A stretch of 64,000 nt of DNA from Sinohyriopsis cumingii (taxonomy: Eukaryota > Mollusca > Bivalvia > Unionida > Unionidae): contig CM068829.1 of the NCBI GenBank assembly GCA_028554795.2, positions 137,585,579-137,649,578 of the forward strand, written 5' to 3'. This document shows, in pieces, positions 1 to 10,191 of the stretch. Positions within the stretch are counted from its first letter, which is position 1; every line of letters starts with the position of its first letter. A program made the translations under genes and the position numbers. A model generated the notes under the pieces. The model saw only the letters and a list, made by a program, of their open reading frames with translations, ran no database searches and was not told the origin of the DNA.

Positions 1-490
1 AGAGAAAAGCACATTCCCACTTTGGATACAAATTCAAGTTTTGATGTTACTAAGAATATTAGGTTAGTGCCCCTTTTCAGAGAAAAAGAAGTAGATGATT
101 ATTTACCTCGTTTTTAAAAAATAGCAGAAAATTTGAAATGGCCAATTGAGCATTGGACTCTGTAATTACAATATGTACTTACTGGTAAAACTAGTGATAT
201 TTACTATTCACTGTCTCTACAGCAAAGTGGTGACTCTGATCAGGTTAAGGAATGCATCTTAAAGGGTTATAAGTTAGTCCCTGAGGCTTATCAGCAAAAA
301 TTCAGAAGCTATAAAATAGAAGCTGGACAAATTCAATGTCAAATTTGCAAGAGATAAAGAGCAGTTTTTTGATAGATGGTGCTTAGCCAAGAAAGTTGAT
401 CAAGATTATGAAAATTTCAAACAACTTGAATTACTTGAAGAGTTTAAGAACTGTATCATGGTTAAGGTAGATAATAAACTGTATACATAA
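1..490 (+). pseudogene. Ty3/gypsy-type gag relic (SCAN-like capsid region)
   Basis: The first reading frame (positions 1-354) and, after a frameshift near 330-355, the second frame (about 329-490) together read as a gag-like polypeptide. Recognisable blocks are a 'FREKEVDDYLPRF' start, 'ENLKWPIEHWTL', 'LVPEAYQQKF', and in the shifted frame 'FDRWCLAKKVD' and 'LEEFKNC'. These match the SCAN-like gag of animal Ty3/gypsy elements that I know from family resemblance. In-frame stops at 115-117 and 163-165 plus the frameshift show it is dead. The element's 5' part lies outside the window. No protease or LTR follows, so only a gag fragment is left. Its gag type suits the Gmr1-like pol relics at 3.8 and 20-25 kb, but direct kinship is inferred. 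Confidence 0.75.
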
Positions 491-687
491 CATATAATTA
501 GTTACAGTTTCAAAAAACTTTCTTCAGTGGTTCCAAAGTTTCACTATGAACAAGGATACAAGACATAGAATTGTATTTATCCTTGCAAAGACCTTAATCT
601 TGAGACATAGAACATTGCTCTAACACTAAATAACTTATTTGTGCTGCTGTGACATAAAACAGCAACCAAATCAAACCAACTACACCT
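491..687. other. Degenerate interspersed repeat, no gene
   Basis: No coding potential. The sequence around 540-690 and again after the SINE (about 899-1080) contains worn motifs such as 'gaccttaatcttgagacat' and 'tgaccttgaccttgagg', like the roughly 135-bp repeat at 6.6-7.8 kb. The SINE at 688 interrupts this repeat. Confidence 0.5.
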
Positions 688-884
688 CTGGGGGCCCTGA
701 GTGGCCGAGTGGTCTAGGATTCGGTGAATGTGGGTATGTGAGAAAGCTTGCCAGTAGCTTCTCGTGGGTCGGTGGTTCTTCCTGGGGTTTTCCCAGATTC
801 TTCCTCCACCATTAATACTGGCCGCCATACATAGCCTATCATGTGCTGAAAAATGGCGTTAAACCCAACAACAACAACAACAAC
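688..884 (+). mobile_element. tRNA-derived SINE (family A), with target-site duplication
   Basis: The 5' head contains a box A-like 'tggccgagtgg' (Leu/Ser tRNA type). The body contains 'tcgtgggtcggtggttctt' and 'cctccaccattaatactgg', and the element ends with 'aaaatggcgttaaaccc' plus (CAA)n. A 14-bp direct repeat (aaccaactacacct) flanks it at 674-687 and 885-898, which defines the insertion precisely. The conserved middle and GTTAAACCC end resemble conserved-domain SINEs of molluscs. Three more copies lie at 30.8, 38.4 and 61.2 kb. A normal box B is worn here. Confidence 0.85.
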
Positions 885-898
885 AACCAACTACACCT

Positions 899-1396
899 TC
901 AACAAGGATACCATGACCTTGACCTTGAGGCAAGGTAATGGTATGTAACACACTGTGTAGTCATGATATATACTAGAGCAAAGTTTTATTAAAATGTCTC
1001 CAACCATTTAAAAGTTATGAAGCAGACAAGAAAATGCCAAGGACAGACTGACAGTGCCATAACATAATATGCATTACTTAAGAAGGGCTTATAAAAATTG
1101 TGAGTTGATTTATACATTACAGGATAAATAAAATATTATGAAGGTATAAATAGAATTAAGGTTATACAGATCCCAAAAATATATAACAACTGTAGAAGTT
1201 TAAAAGGGATATTAAAAATTATAATCACAGATAAAATCCTATAAAGCACAATTGTTTTGGATAAATCTGAATCCAAGATGAAAATCAAATCAGTAACGCT
1301 CATGTCTTTATCTCAGTTAAAATTTATGATAACAACACGTTGCAGGAATTAAGAATGATATTCAGAAATTTGAGAATAAACTTATAATCCGATGCA
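899..1396. other. Non-coding, remnant of an interspersed repeat
   Basis: After the SINE the interrupted repeat resumes with 'tgaccttgaccttgagg'. It is followed near 1040-1080 by a 'gacagactgacagtgccataacataa' type end, which is common at the end of mollusc interspersed repeats. The rest is AT-rich with no open frame worth noting. Confidence 0.4.
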
Positions 1397-1797
1397 CTAA
1401 AATGAGAAACAAAAATGTGAACAAGTCAAAAAATGTTGGAGGATGATCCAGGAAAATGAGAAATATTTTATTGAAGATGACTTGTCAAATCAATCATCCA
1501 GGAAAATGAGAAATATTCACTTCGTGTCAACTTGTCAAATCGATCATCCAGGAAAATGAGAAATATTCACTTTGAGTCAACTTGTCAAATCAATCATCCA
1601 GGAAAATGAGAAATATTCACTTCAAAATGACTTGTCAAATCAATCATCCAGGAAAATGAGAAATATTCACTTCAAAATGACTTGTCAAATCAAACATCCA
1701 GGAAAATGAGAAATATTCACTTCAAGATGACTTGTTAAATCAAACATCCCAGAAAATGAGAAATATTCTCTTCAAGATTACTTGTCAAGACAGTTAT
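1397..1797. repeat. Minisatellite, 50-bp unit, about 7-8 copies
   Basis: The motif 'atccaggaaaatgagaaat' recurs every 50 bp (1496, 1546, 1596, 1646, 1696, 1746) with 'cttgtcaaatca' at constant spacing. The outer copies are diverged, the inner ones nearly identical. It lies downstream of exon 4 of the minus-strand gene, probably in an intron. Confidence 0.95.
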
Positions 1798-2410
1798 CTA
1801 AGATAAGGACAGCTTGTTATATCTGTCCAGCCAATACTCAATATGTAAATGAATCTTCATTGAAAGGAATTTTGAAAGTATGTATGCAATGTAACAACCA
1901 GGAAATAATACTATCACAGATAAGGCATATTCAGATGCACATATGAGTAACTTAGGGAGCCTCTCCTAATTACACCAGACACACACAAAAACAGACACTT
2001 TCACTACAGTGAATCAGTGGTAATTTAAAAGTCCCAGTGACATGCTAAGAAGAAAATAATAATTTATGTTTTTTAATGGCCTGTTTCTTGCACGTGAAAA
2101 TAAAATGCTTTTCAGACATCACCCTATAAATACAAATACACATATTCTGATATTGTTATATATGCCTATGCAATGAATAGTATGGGACATTATCACTGCT
2201 TTGGAAATTGGTGGCTGACTAAGAAAACCCCAATCCATTTCACTGTTTTCATACTAATGAGTTATTTCTAATACCGGTATTAGTAAATGTTCATTCTTTT
2301 AAGTGCTACCAACATTTATTATTACATGAGTTGTAAGAATGTCAAATCATCTATTTTGGAAGTGTTTATCTACATTTCAATGTAACTTCCTTTTCACACT
2401 TTTAACTCAC
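1798..2410. other. Presumed intron, nothing recognised
   Basis: AT-rich, CpG-poor sequence following exon 4 of the minus-strand gene. I searched the minus strand for an exon starting in phase 1. The best polypyrimidine/AG candidate (near 1960) meets a stop immediately, so none is called. Confidence 0.4.
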
Positions 2411-2474
2411 CTGGACCATCAACACTCAATTCTGTCCACCTGGAAAGTAGATCTTTCTGTTCTTTCTCTGGCCT
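2411..2474 (-). CDS. Unidentified minus-strand gene, exon 4 (64 bp)
   Basis: On the minus strand a good acceptor (ttcattgcag) precedes 2474 and a strong donor (GTGAGT) follows 2411. Only one frame is open, phase 0 at its start, encoding 'RPEKEQKDLLSRWTELSVDG' and ending in phase 1. That start phase matches the end phase of the exon at 8,965-9,086, so I place it as the next exon of the same gene. The stretch is charged and probably helical or linker-like, with no recognisable motif. The gene continues past the left edge of the window. Intermediate exons in the 6.5-kb intron cannot be excluded. An RNA-seq junction 8965/2474 would confirm it. Confidence 0.6.
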
Positions 2475-2787
2475 CTGCAATGAATAAGTCACACTTGTAG
2501 TAAATGATGATTAGAATATGAACTAAATATATTTTCTATTTTAGAAAATCCATTAAATCAATGTTCTACAGCAGAACCTATAAAAAAATTACAGCTATGG
2601 GATGGAACCACTTTCCTTTTTAAAAAAACACCAGCTGCTGATGGTGTTAAAACATAAATGAGGAACCAGACTGAAAATGAAACAAGAGTTCCACAGACTG
2701 CAGTGTCCTACCCATGATGCTTTCTGCTTACACAGCTCTAGTACCGTCCTACCAGATCTTTTGCACTGCTTAATGAAATCTCTGCCA
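2475..2787. other. Intron, nothing recognised
   Basis: Short frames on both strands at 2595-2877 have no conserved motif and no good splice context. The interval is taken as intron 3 of the minus-strand gene. Confidence 0.4.
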
Positions 2788-3095
2788 TATGACACTGCTC
2801 CAGTGGTTAGAGCATCTACCTCAGATGTGGGAGGTCATGGGTTCAAACCCTGGCCAAGTCATACCAAAGACTCATAAAATTGGTACTAACAACTGCATTG
2901 CTAGGAACTCAGCATTAGGATTTTAGTGTTAGGACTGGTCGACCTGGTGTCAGGATGATGTGACTGGGTGGGACATCATGCTACATGTATGCGGCATGAT
3001 GCCCCAGTACTTGAAATTACTATAAACTGCCACGCTGCTGATATTGTAGTGATATAACTGAATTTTTTTAAAATCTACATTCAAAATCCAAAACA
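2788..3095 (+). mobile_element. tRNA-derived SINE (family B)
   Basis: The head has box A-like 'agtggttagagc' and a near-perfect box B 'gggttcaaaccc' (about 2839). The body contains 'gttaggactggtcgacctgg', 'gatgatgtgactgggtggg' and 'tgtagtgatataactga'. The same body occurs in reverse orientation at 24.7, 38.5 and 45.1 kb, which defines the family. The 3' end here is 'aaaatccaaaacatacacac'. Target-site duplications are unclear for this older copy. Confidence 0.8.
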
Positions 3096-3811
3096 TACAC
3101 ACTCTCTGCTATATGAGGACCTCATTTAAGTTTTTTTCACAGTGGCACAATAGGCTTTCTTAAAGCTGGATAATTGATTATATTTGCTGATAAATAAAAC
3201 ATTGGCTGATTGAGACACGATCCTGCATAGGTCTCTATAAAGTAGTGTTAACACATATTCTTTAAAAGCTTTCAATACAATCTTAGTTAAGGTTAAGAAA
3301 AATAATGAGATAGAAAGAAATATCATTGTAATGTTGATGTCCACAAAGTTTAGCAGTCTGTCTGTAACAGAAATCATTGACACATTTTACCAGCCCCTTG
3401 CAGGTCTGAGATTTCATGGAGTCACATGTGAGTCTTGCTAAAGGAGACAAAAGCAAGGGAAAACTGGGTGTTAACTTTAGACACAAAGTAACATTACTCC
3501 AAATTTTCAGCTGAATTCAGCAAATGCTGCAAAACATATATGAGTTTCAAAAATAATTCATCACCTTTGTAGTGTGCATGCCAGACAGTAGATATCACAT
3601 ACAACAGCAATATACAGGAACTGATGTTACAGTAGAAGACTTTCAAGGACACACACAGCACCTGAATGTTATTGAAAATAACAATTCAATTGTTACCTCA
3701 CCAACAAGAATTTGTGGGTATCCACTACATGTCTTATTATTCCCTTCATTTAATTCTTTTTTAACTTTTGGAAACTGAGACCATCTGAGAAACTCCAACA
3801 TCCCAAATTTA
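3096..3811. other. Intron, nothing convincing
   Basis: A minus-strand acceptor-like tract (ttgtctcctttag, near 3440) precedes a cysteine-bearing open frame with a possible donor about 50 bp on. Phases cannot be tied to the neighbouring exons, so I do not call it an exon. No repeat is recognised. Confidence 0.35.
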
Positions 3812-4022
3812 GTGTGTAAATACAACTTATCATTTATTGGCCAAAAACTTTACAGTGATTTTTATAAATACTGTAGATCTTTTCACACTTATCAAATGGT
3901 AGGAAATCCCAATCAGAAGATACGTAAGGCTCATCTGCAACCTATTCCTGCATTTGATGAACCATTTAGCAGAATAATGGTAGATTTTGCTGGTCCCTCA
4001 CCTAAGACTATAATGTGTGAGT
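3812..4022 (+). pseudogene. Gypsy-type integrase fragment (N-terminal zinc-finger region)
   Basis: The plus-strand frame reads 'KLYSDFYKYCRSFHTYQMVG' then 'LQPIPAFDEPFSRIMVDFAG', the familiar region between the HHCC zinc finger and the first catalytic Asp (IMVDFAG) of Ty3/gypsy integrases. One cysteine of the CxxC pair is changed (CRSFHTY). The homology stops at 'PKTIM' and runs into TG-rich sequence. The copy at 20.25 kb breaks at exactly the same base, so both descend from an already broken copy. It lies inside intron 3 of the minus-strand gene, antisense to it. Confidence 0.8.
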
Positions 4023-4494
4023 GCATGTGTGTTTAGATATGTTTGAATTAACACATGACAATTCAACACCCTAAGTCCAGAAGAAAAAACATGGTCTTCG
4101 ACTTTGAACCTGATGTCAAGGATAAAACAATACTGATCTCATCTCTGATATTATTAAGAAGTGCAAATAAGATAAGTTTGGTTAAAATCCATAACTAAAA
4201 CTTTGTTTAAGTGCTTGATTCACAAGTCAATATAGTTTTAAAAAACAACAAGTTATGACCACTGAGCAGGAAATCACTGACTGCATTTTAAGATATATCC
4301 ACAAACCAAATTTGATATAAAAAAGATCATTCATGGTTTTATGTGTTTTCATAATTTCAAGCCATTACACAACTACTGACCTTAAAATCTGAGTTATAGT
4401 GTTAACTATCAACATATTTACTTCAGACAGTAAGTAAAACTAGAGCTGTATAAATATTGAATATCACCCAAACCCTTTAGCTCAACATTGCAAC
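4023..4494. other. Intron, nothing recognised
   Basis: AT-rich sequence between the integrase relic and the 40-bp array, with no open frame or repeat that I recognise. Confidence 0.4.
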
Positions 4495-5376
4495 CAAGTA
4501 AATATTTGATATTTGGTGATTTGTGGCAGGGTAAGTAGTAAATATTTAATATTTGGTGATTTGTGGCAGGGTAAGTAGTAAATATTTGATATTTGGTGAT
4601 TTGTGGCAGGGTAAGTAGTAAATATTTGATATTTGGTGATTTGTGGCAGGGTAAGTAGTAAATATTTGATATTTGGTGATTTGTGGCAGGGTAAGTAGTA
4701 AATATTTGATATTTGGTGATTTGCGGCAGGGTAAGTAGTAAATATTTAATATTTGGTGATTTGCGGCAGGGTAAGTAGTAAATATTTGATATTTGGTGAT
4801 TTGCGGCAGGGTAAGTAGTAAATCTCTGATATTTGGTGATTTGCGGCAGGGTAAGTAGTAAATCTTTGATATTTGGTGATTTGCGGCAGGGTAAGTAGTA
4901 AATATTTTTTTGATATTTGGTGATTTGCGGCAGGGTAAGTAGTAAATATTTGATATTTGGTGATTTGTGGCAGGGTAAATAGTAAATATTTGATATTTGG
5001 TGATTTGTGGCAGGGTAAGTAGCAAATATTTGATATTTGGTGATTTGCGGCAGGGTAAGTAGTAAATATTTAATATTTGGTGATTTGTGGCAGGGTAAGT
5101 AGTAAATATTTGATATTTGGTGATTTGTGGCAGGGTAAGTAGAAAATATTTGATATTTGGTGATTTGTGGCAGGGTAAGTAGTAAATATTTAATATTTAG
5201 TGATTTGTGGCAGGGTAAGTAGTAAATATTTGATATTTGGTGATTTGTGGCAGGGTAAGTAGTAAATATTTGATATTTGGTGATTTGTGGCAGGGTAAGT
5301 AGTAAATATTTGATATTTGGTGATTTGTGGCAGGGTAAGTAGTAAATATTTAATATTTGGTGATTTGTGGCAGGGT
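4495..5376. repeat. Minisatellite, 40-bp unit, about 22 copies
   Basis: Nearly identical 40-bp units with core 'gatatttggtgatttgtggc' then 'agggtaagtagtaaat'. One unit (near 4905) carries a 4-bp T insertion. Because 40 is not a multiple of 3, the minus strand stays open in rotating frames, giving a 324-codon open frame (4418-5392). This is a by-product of the array, not a gene: there is no codon bias and no homology. Each unit carries a plus-strand AGG/GTAAGT motif resembling a 5' splice site, antisense to the host gene. Confidence 0.97.
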
Positions 5377-5569
5377 CCTGACTCTTATGCATATAAAACT
5401 GAAGTCCTTTTCATCATGTCATTACTGCATGTAGTCGCAAATTTTCATTACCATCAAGTACTCATCAAGTGAAAGTAGATATACATATGTGAATACAGAG
5501 TACTGATATAAGCTTTCTCTTGAACCATTAAGATTGAGACAAATGGTTTTTTTTTACCTCTGGCTTCTA

Positions 5570-6464
5570 CCTCTACTTGCAGTGTTCAAATCCTAGATCA
5601 ACCTACCCTCCTTGCTGTTGGAACATTCAGAGTTCAAACCCTAGATCAACTTTACCTTCATTGCTAATAGAATATTTAGTGTTCAAACCTTAGATCAAAT
5701 GATCTTTATTGCTAATGGAACATTCAGTGTTCAAACCCTAGATCAAATTTACCTTCCTTGCTAATGGGACATTCAGTGGTCAAACCACAGATCAAATTTA
5801 CCTTCCTTGCTAATGGAATGTTCATTGTTTAAACCCTAGATCAAATCACCTTTCTTGCTAATAGAATATTCAGTGCTCAAACCCCCAGATCAAATTACCT
5901 TCCTTGCTAATACAACATTCAGTGTTCTAACCCTAGATTAAATTACCTTCCCTCCCTTGCTAATGGAACATTCAGTGTTCAAACCCTAGATCAACTTACC
6001 TTCCTTACTAATGGAACGTTCAGTGTTCAAACTCTACATCAAATTACCTTCCTTGCTAATGGAACATTCAGTGTTCAAACCCTTGATTAAATTACCTTCC
6101 CTCCCTTGCTAATGGAACATTCAGTGTTCAAACACTACATTAAATTACCTTCCCTGCTAATGAAACATTCATTGTTCAAACCCAAGATAAACATACCTTC
6201 CTTGCTAATAAATTATTCAGTGTTCAATCCCTAGATCAACTTACCTTCCTTGCTAATGGAACATTCAGTGTTCAAACCCTAGATCAACTTACCTTCCTTA
6301 CTAATGGAACATTCAGTGTTCAAACACTACATTAAATTACCTTCCCTGCTAATGAAACATTCAGTGTTCAAACCCAAGATAAACATACCTTCCTTGCTAA
6401 TAAATTATTCAGTGTTCAATCCCTAGATCAACTTACCTTCCTTGCTAATGGAATATTCAGTTCA
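5570..6464. repeat. Minisatellite, about 48-bp unit, about 18 copies
   Basis: The recurring motifs are 'cattcagtgttcaaaccct', 'agatcaacttaccttcctt' and 'gctaatgga'. Units are diverged. A four-unit block near 6114-6260 is repeated almost exactly about 194 bp further on (6308-6455), showing a recent higher-order duplication. Confidence 0.93.
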
Positions 6465-6639
6465 GTACACATGCTATTCAAGCTCTTTAATATTCTCTTC
6501 TCCCATGCTTGCTGAAAAGAATGTAATGAAACTTTTCAATTTAGATAATATAATATGTATTTATTAATAGACAGTATAACAGCATATCAGCACAATATAG
6601 AGTGCTGATTCACTCAAAGACTGTCAACCAATGGATCTC

Positions 6640-7770
6640 AATGACTGGACTTTTGGTCATGGTATGCAATCTGGAATTAAAGTTCTTGAACTAAAGTTGC
6701 TGTGCTCATGATTTTCTTAGCAGACTTATATGACCATGACCTCTGACATCTAATTACCAGAATCAAATGGTCTAAGATTGAGATCTCAAGTTATTGTGCA
6801 GACACTATTTTGCTTCTGTTAGTCAATGACCATGACCTTCCAACCCCACCCAATCAACACATTTCTTTCCAAACCAACATACAAATTCATACACAAACTT
6901 TTGTGATGGTTTATGGCTGTGACCTGAAATTTGTGTGCAGATTTTTAAAAATCTTCTTTAAAGCAATCTGACCTTGACCTTTCAGTCTCAAATCAATAGA
7001 TGTTTTCCTTACCTTAAGTTCAAGCTATCAACAAAGTTGTTCAAGGTATGTGATGCAGAACTAATGTTATTCAGCAGAAACCATTTTCCTTCCTTAAGTC
7101 ACAATGACTTAGACCTTTGACCTTTTGATCCAAAAATGTGTGGGCTTCTTTCATAACTAAGGTGCAAGGTATTCACAAAGTTTAGTACTGGTACATGGCA
7201 CAAAACTAATGATATTGTTCTTTTTTTAGTCACAGTGATCTTGATCTTTGAATGGTTGACCTAAATTGTTAAGCTTTAACTAAGCTTACCCCGGTCGTAA
7301 GCAATCCACAAAGGGTGATACAGGTCTATTATCTAGAACTAATGTTATTTTGTGGAATACCTTTTCTTTTTTCAGTCAATGATCTTAACACTTGACCTTT
7401 TGGCATCAAAATTGATAGGGATATTTTTCTTATATTCAAGAAAATGTAGCCATGGATGAGATGTAGAACTGTTAATGATACTGTGTGTAAACCCTTTCTT
7501 CTTTCAGTCACAGTGACCCGATCTTTGTCACCAAATTAGATTGAATTCTTTCTTACCCCAAGCTATTCCCCAAATTTGGTCCTGGTTTGTGATGTAGAAC
7601 TAATGTTATTGTGCAGAAACCATTTGTTTTCTTTCTGTCACAGTAACCCTAATCCTTGCACTTATGACCCCAATATATTGATAGGCTTCTTCCTTAACAC
7701 AAGCACAAGCCATCCACAAAGTCTGGTGAAAGTAAGTGACATAGAACTGAAGTCATCATGGAGAAGATTA
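6640..7770. repeat. Degenerate tandem repeat, about 135-bp unit, about 8 copies
   Basis: The marker 'ttattgtgcagaaaccatt' (variants at about 6795, 7065, 7340, 7475, 7605) recurs at multiples of about 135 bp, each followed by 'cttcagtcacagtgacc' and 'gaccttttgacc' variants. The repeat is of a kind widespread in mollusc genomes. The TGACCT half-sites give nuclear-receptor-like motifs, for example 'tgaccttgacct' at 6969-6980 and 'agacctttgacct' at 7111-7123. Confidence 0.75.
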
Positions 7771-8082
7771 AAGCTAATGCATGTACAGACAGTAATAGGA
7801 TAAAATGTTTGACCAACAAGGCAGACAGATACAAAAATAGAACCAAATCTTCAGGAAGATAAAACATTCCAAATTAACATAAAGTAAGATGAAAAATCTG
7901 TATCAAACATAGCATCAATTTTCTGAAGCTATCAATATTGATGAAATGGAAAGTAATTTATCACTTAAACACTAATGGATTAGCTATACTTAAAAAACCA
8001 GTCCCAAAAACAATCATCAATAAAAAATATAACATTGTGTAATTGGAAAACTATGCATTGAACTAGGCAATATCAACACTAA
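7771..8082. other. Intron, nothing recognised
   Basis: AT-rich sequence between two arrays, with no recognisable feature. Confidence 0.4.
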
Positions 8083-8283
8083 TGCCAACATAGATAACTG
8101 TGTTCTGCAATTGCCAAACAGAGATAACTGTGTTCTGCTATTGCCAAACAGAGATGACTGTGTCTTGATATTGCCAACAGAGATGAATGTGTCTTCATAT
8201 TGCCAAACAGAGATTAATGTGTCCTGATTTTGCCAACTTAGATGACTGTCTTGATTTTGCCAAACAGAGATGACTGTATCTAA
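8083..8283. repeat. Minisatellite, about 35-bp unit, 6 copies
   Basis: The motif 'ttgccaaacagagatgactg' followed by 'tgtcttgata' recurs six times with small indels (unit 30-36 bp). Confidence 0.9.
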
Positions 8284-8339
8284 AGATAAACTAATACTGT
8301 TATCTCTTTCTGAAATAAAAAGATGACATATATGTAGTA

Positions 8340-8935
8340 CAGTTTCCTGTTACTTTCCATACATGCAAGTACTAGCTAAAAGTGTATGTGTCACATGGTA
8401 AGGAGGGAGATTCCTGGACGAGTATTACCATACATGCATGTACTAGCTAAAAGGGTATGTGTCACATGGTATGGAAGGTGATTCATGAACAAGTACCTCT
8501 CATCTATGCATGTACTAGATAAAAGTGTGTGTCTCTTGGTATGGAGGGTGATTCCTGGATGAGTACTTCCCATACATGCATGTACTAACTTAAAGTGTCA
8601 CATGGTATGTAGGGAGATTCCTGGACAAGTACTTCCCATACATGCATGTACTAGCTAAAAGTGTGTGTCACATGGTATGTAGGGAGATTCCTGGACAAGT
8701 ACTTCCCATACATGCATGTACTAGCTAAAAGTGTATGTGCCACATGGTATGGAGGGTGATTCGTGAACAAGTACCTCCCATCCATGCACATACTATTTAA
8801 AAGTGTGGGTGTGGCATGGCATGGATGGTGATTCCTGGGATGAGTACTTCCCCTCCATGCATGTACTAGCTAAAGGTGTATGTGTCACATAGTATGGATG
8901 TTGATTCCTGGACAAGTTCTCAGTTCACCCAATTA
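8340..8935. repeat. Minisatellite, 70-73-bp unit, 8 copies, with a 12-bp palindrome
   Basis: Units contain 'gattcctggacaagtacttc', 'catacatgcatgtactagct' and 'gtgtcacatggtatggagg'. The core 'tacatgcatgta' is a perfect 12-bp palindrome in most copies. The array ends 30 bp before the donor side of exon 3 of the minus-strand gene. Confidence 0.93.
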
Positions 8936-8964
8936 GTGTAGGTACTGCTTTAAAAGATCAATAC

Positions 8965-9086
8965 CTGTGCCTTCCTAAGATAGAGCAAAGGTTCCTTCAG
9001 ATGATCACTGGGAGCAGCATTAGGAGTCAACCTGGAATGGGTCTGTAGGTAGGTGTAGATTGCATTTTTTAATTTCCTGTCCCATC
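8965..9086 (-). CDS. Unidentified minus-strand gene, exon 3 (122 bp)
   Basis: On the minus strand the acceptor 'tttttgttggtgtgcag' precedes 9086 and the donor CAG/GTATTG follows 8965. The exon enters in phase 1 and leaves in phase 0, encoding 40 codons beginning 'WDRKLKNAIYTYLQTHSRL' and ending 'LKEPLLYLRKAQ'. The entry phase matches the end of the exon at 10,040-10,112, giving a Gly codon across the junction. The first half has the look of an amphipathic helix. I do not recognise the family. It is embedded between a 70-bp minisatellite and a (TA)n tract. Confidence 0.75.
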
Positions 9087-9337
9087 CTGCACACCAACAA
9101 AAACAAATGATCAATAGACCAATTAAATTCATCTCGAGTATCATTTTATGTTTTTAATCCTGCCTAGAGACTTGAATAGACTTCTAGCTACCTTCCTCCA
9201 CGTAATTACTGCAAGATTCATTCATAAACATAGCCTAATCTATGTGTATGGCAATGATTTAGTAGATTATCACCCTATATCAGAGAAAAAGTCACTACTA
9301 ATGAAAAGTCAATTTATTATCTGTAAACATCTGTTTA

Positions 9338-9392
9338 AAACACTATATACACCAAACACTATAAATATAATGAATACTATATATACTGAACA

Positions 9393-9438
<46 letters not shown>

Positions 9439-9459
9439 AACACTATATACACTGAGCAC

Positions 9460-9491
<32 letters not shown>

Positions 9492-9512
9492 GAACACTAT
9501 ATACACTGACTC
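9338..9512. repeat. (TA)n microsatellite with an interspersed 'gaacactatatac' motif
   Basis: Pure TA runs at about 9396-9436 and 9460-9480 are separated and flanked by copies of 'tgaacactatatacactga'. It lies in the 953-bp intron 2. Confidence 0.95.
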
Positions 9513-10039
9513 TCTTTTATGATATTGTTCACAGAAACTATTAAGTGTATAACAAAAGCAACTTCGACATTAATACATATAAAGGTATAATCTGTAGCCA
9601 TCAAAACCAAACATTTTCATAATACTAGATAAAACAAAAAGGAAAAAACTGCAACAACAATGAAAAATCTGTAGACAACATGAACAATACAAACATACGG
9701 TGCAGAAGATTCACCATCATTTTAGTTTGCATAACTAAAGATATAAACATTGGTAGACCACTTGTAAATTATTCAATATATACATGGAGCAACATATTAA
9801 AACAAAAATGCTTCACTTGAATGGCATTTTTTTATATTAGCTCTCAATAACATGTCTGAGTTAAGAAAAATGAAGATGTTTACATACCCAAATGTAAACC
9901 AAAACTCTCAAAGAATATGTTTGGGATTCCAGCACTTAACGTTATCATAGTTTTCAGTGTCTGTAAGAAATTTAGTTATGAACAAACTCTAATAGAGTGA
10001 CAAATGTAGAAGATTTTTTTTTATATAAAAAAATCTTAC
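9513..10039. other. Intron 2, nothing further recognised
   Basis: AT-rich intron sequence of the minus-strand gene, with no repeat or open frame of note. A short inverted repeat (aagattttttttat / ataaaaaaatctt, about 10,011-10,036) abuts the splice donor of exon 2. Confidence 0.4.
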
Positions 10040-10112
10040 CTGATGAATTTAGACCATTCTGGACTCCTTTTTTCAGTTCTGATAACCTGATAGATGGTTT
10101 TGAGACTTCATG
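10040..10112 (-). CDS. Unidentified minus-strand gene, exon 2 (73 bp)
   Basis: On the minus strand the acceptor 'atctatttccag' precedes 10,112 and the donor CATCAG/GTAAGA follows 10,040. In phase 0 it encodes 'HEVSKPSIRLSELKKGVQNG' and 'LNSS' plus one base, so it leaves in phase 1. Entry in phase 0 fits exon 1 and exit in phase 1 fits exon 3, which is the main support. An upstream acceptor (gataaatttgtcag) would add 37 bases in a different phase and does not fit exon 1. The function is unknown. Confidence 0.65.
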
Positions 10113-10191
10113 CTGGAAATAGATACCATTTTCATCATCTGACAAATTTATCAGCAATTTAAAGACTGTTGTTGATCTTTATAATTAACAG

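Noticed and set aside
577-828. 83-codon minus-strand frame
   Set aside because: It is the reverse complement of a SINE; a similar frame recurs at 30,788-30,976 over another copy.
1930-1970. Possible exon 5 of the minus-strand gene
   Set aside because: The acceptor looks good but the required phase meets a stop within four codons.
2800-2870. Functional tRNA gene
   Set aside because: Box A and B are present but the cloverleaf does not complete and the sequence continues into the SINE B body shared by other copies.
3126-3486. Minus-strand frames as host exons
   Set aside because: Acceptor- and donor-like signals exist, but phases do not link to neighbouring exons and no motif is recognisable.
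1-4022. gag relic (1-490) and integrase fragment (3,812-4,022) as one broken element
   Set aside because: A host exon (2,411-2,474) and two SINEs lie between them, so they are more simply separate insertions.
4418-5392. 324-codon minus-strand open frame
   Set aside because: It lies wholly in the 40-bp minisatellite; all minus frames are open because the unit lacks stops, and there is no domain, codon bias or splice context.
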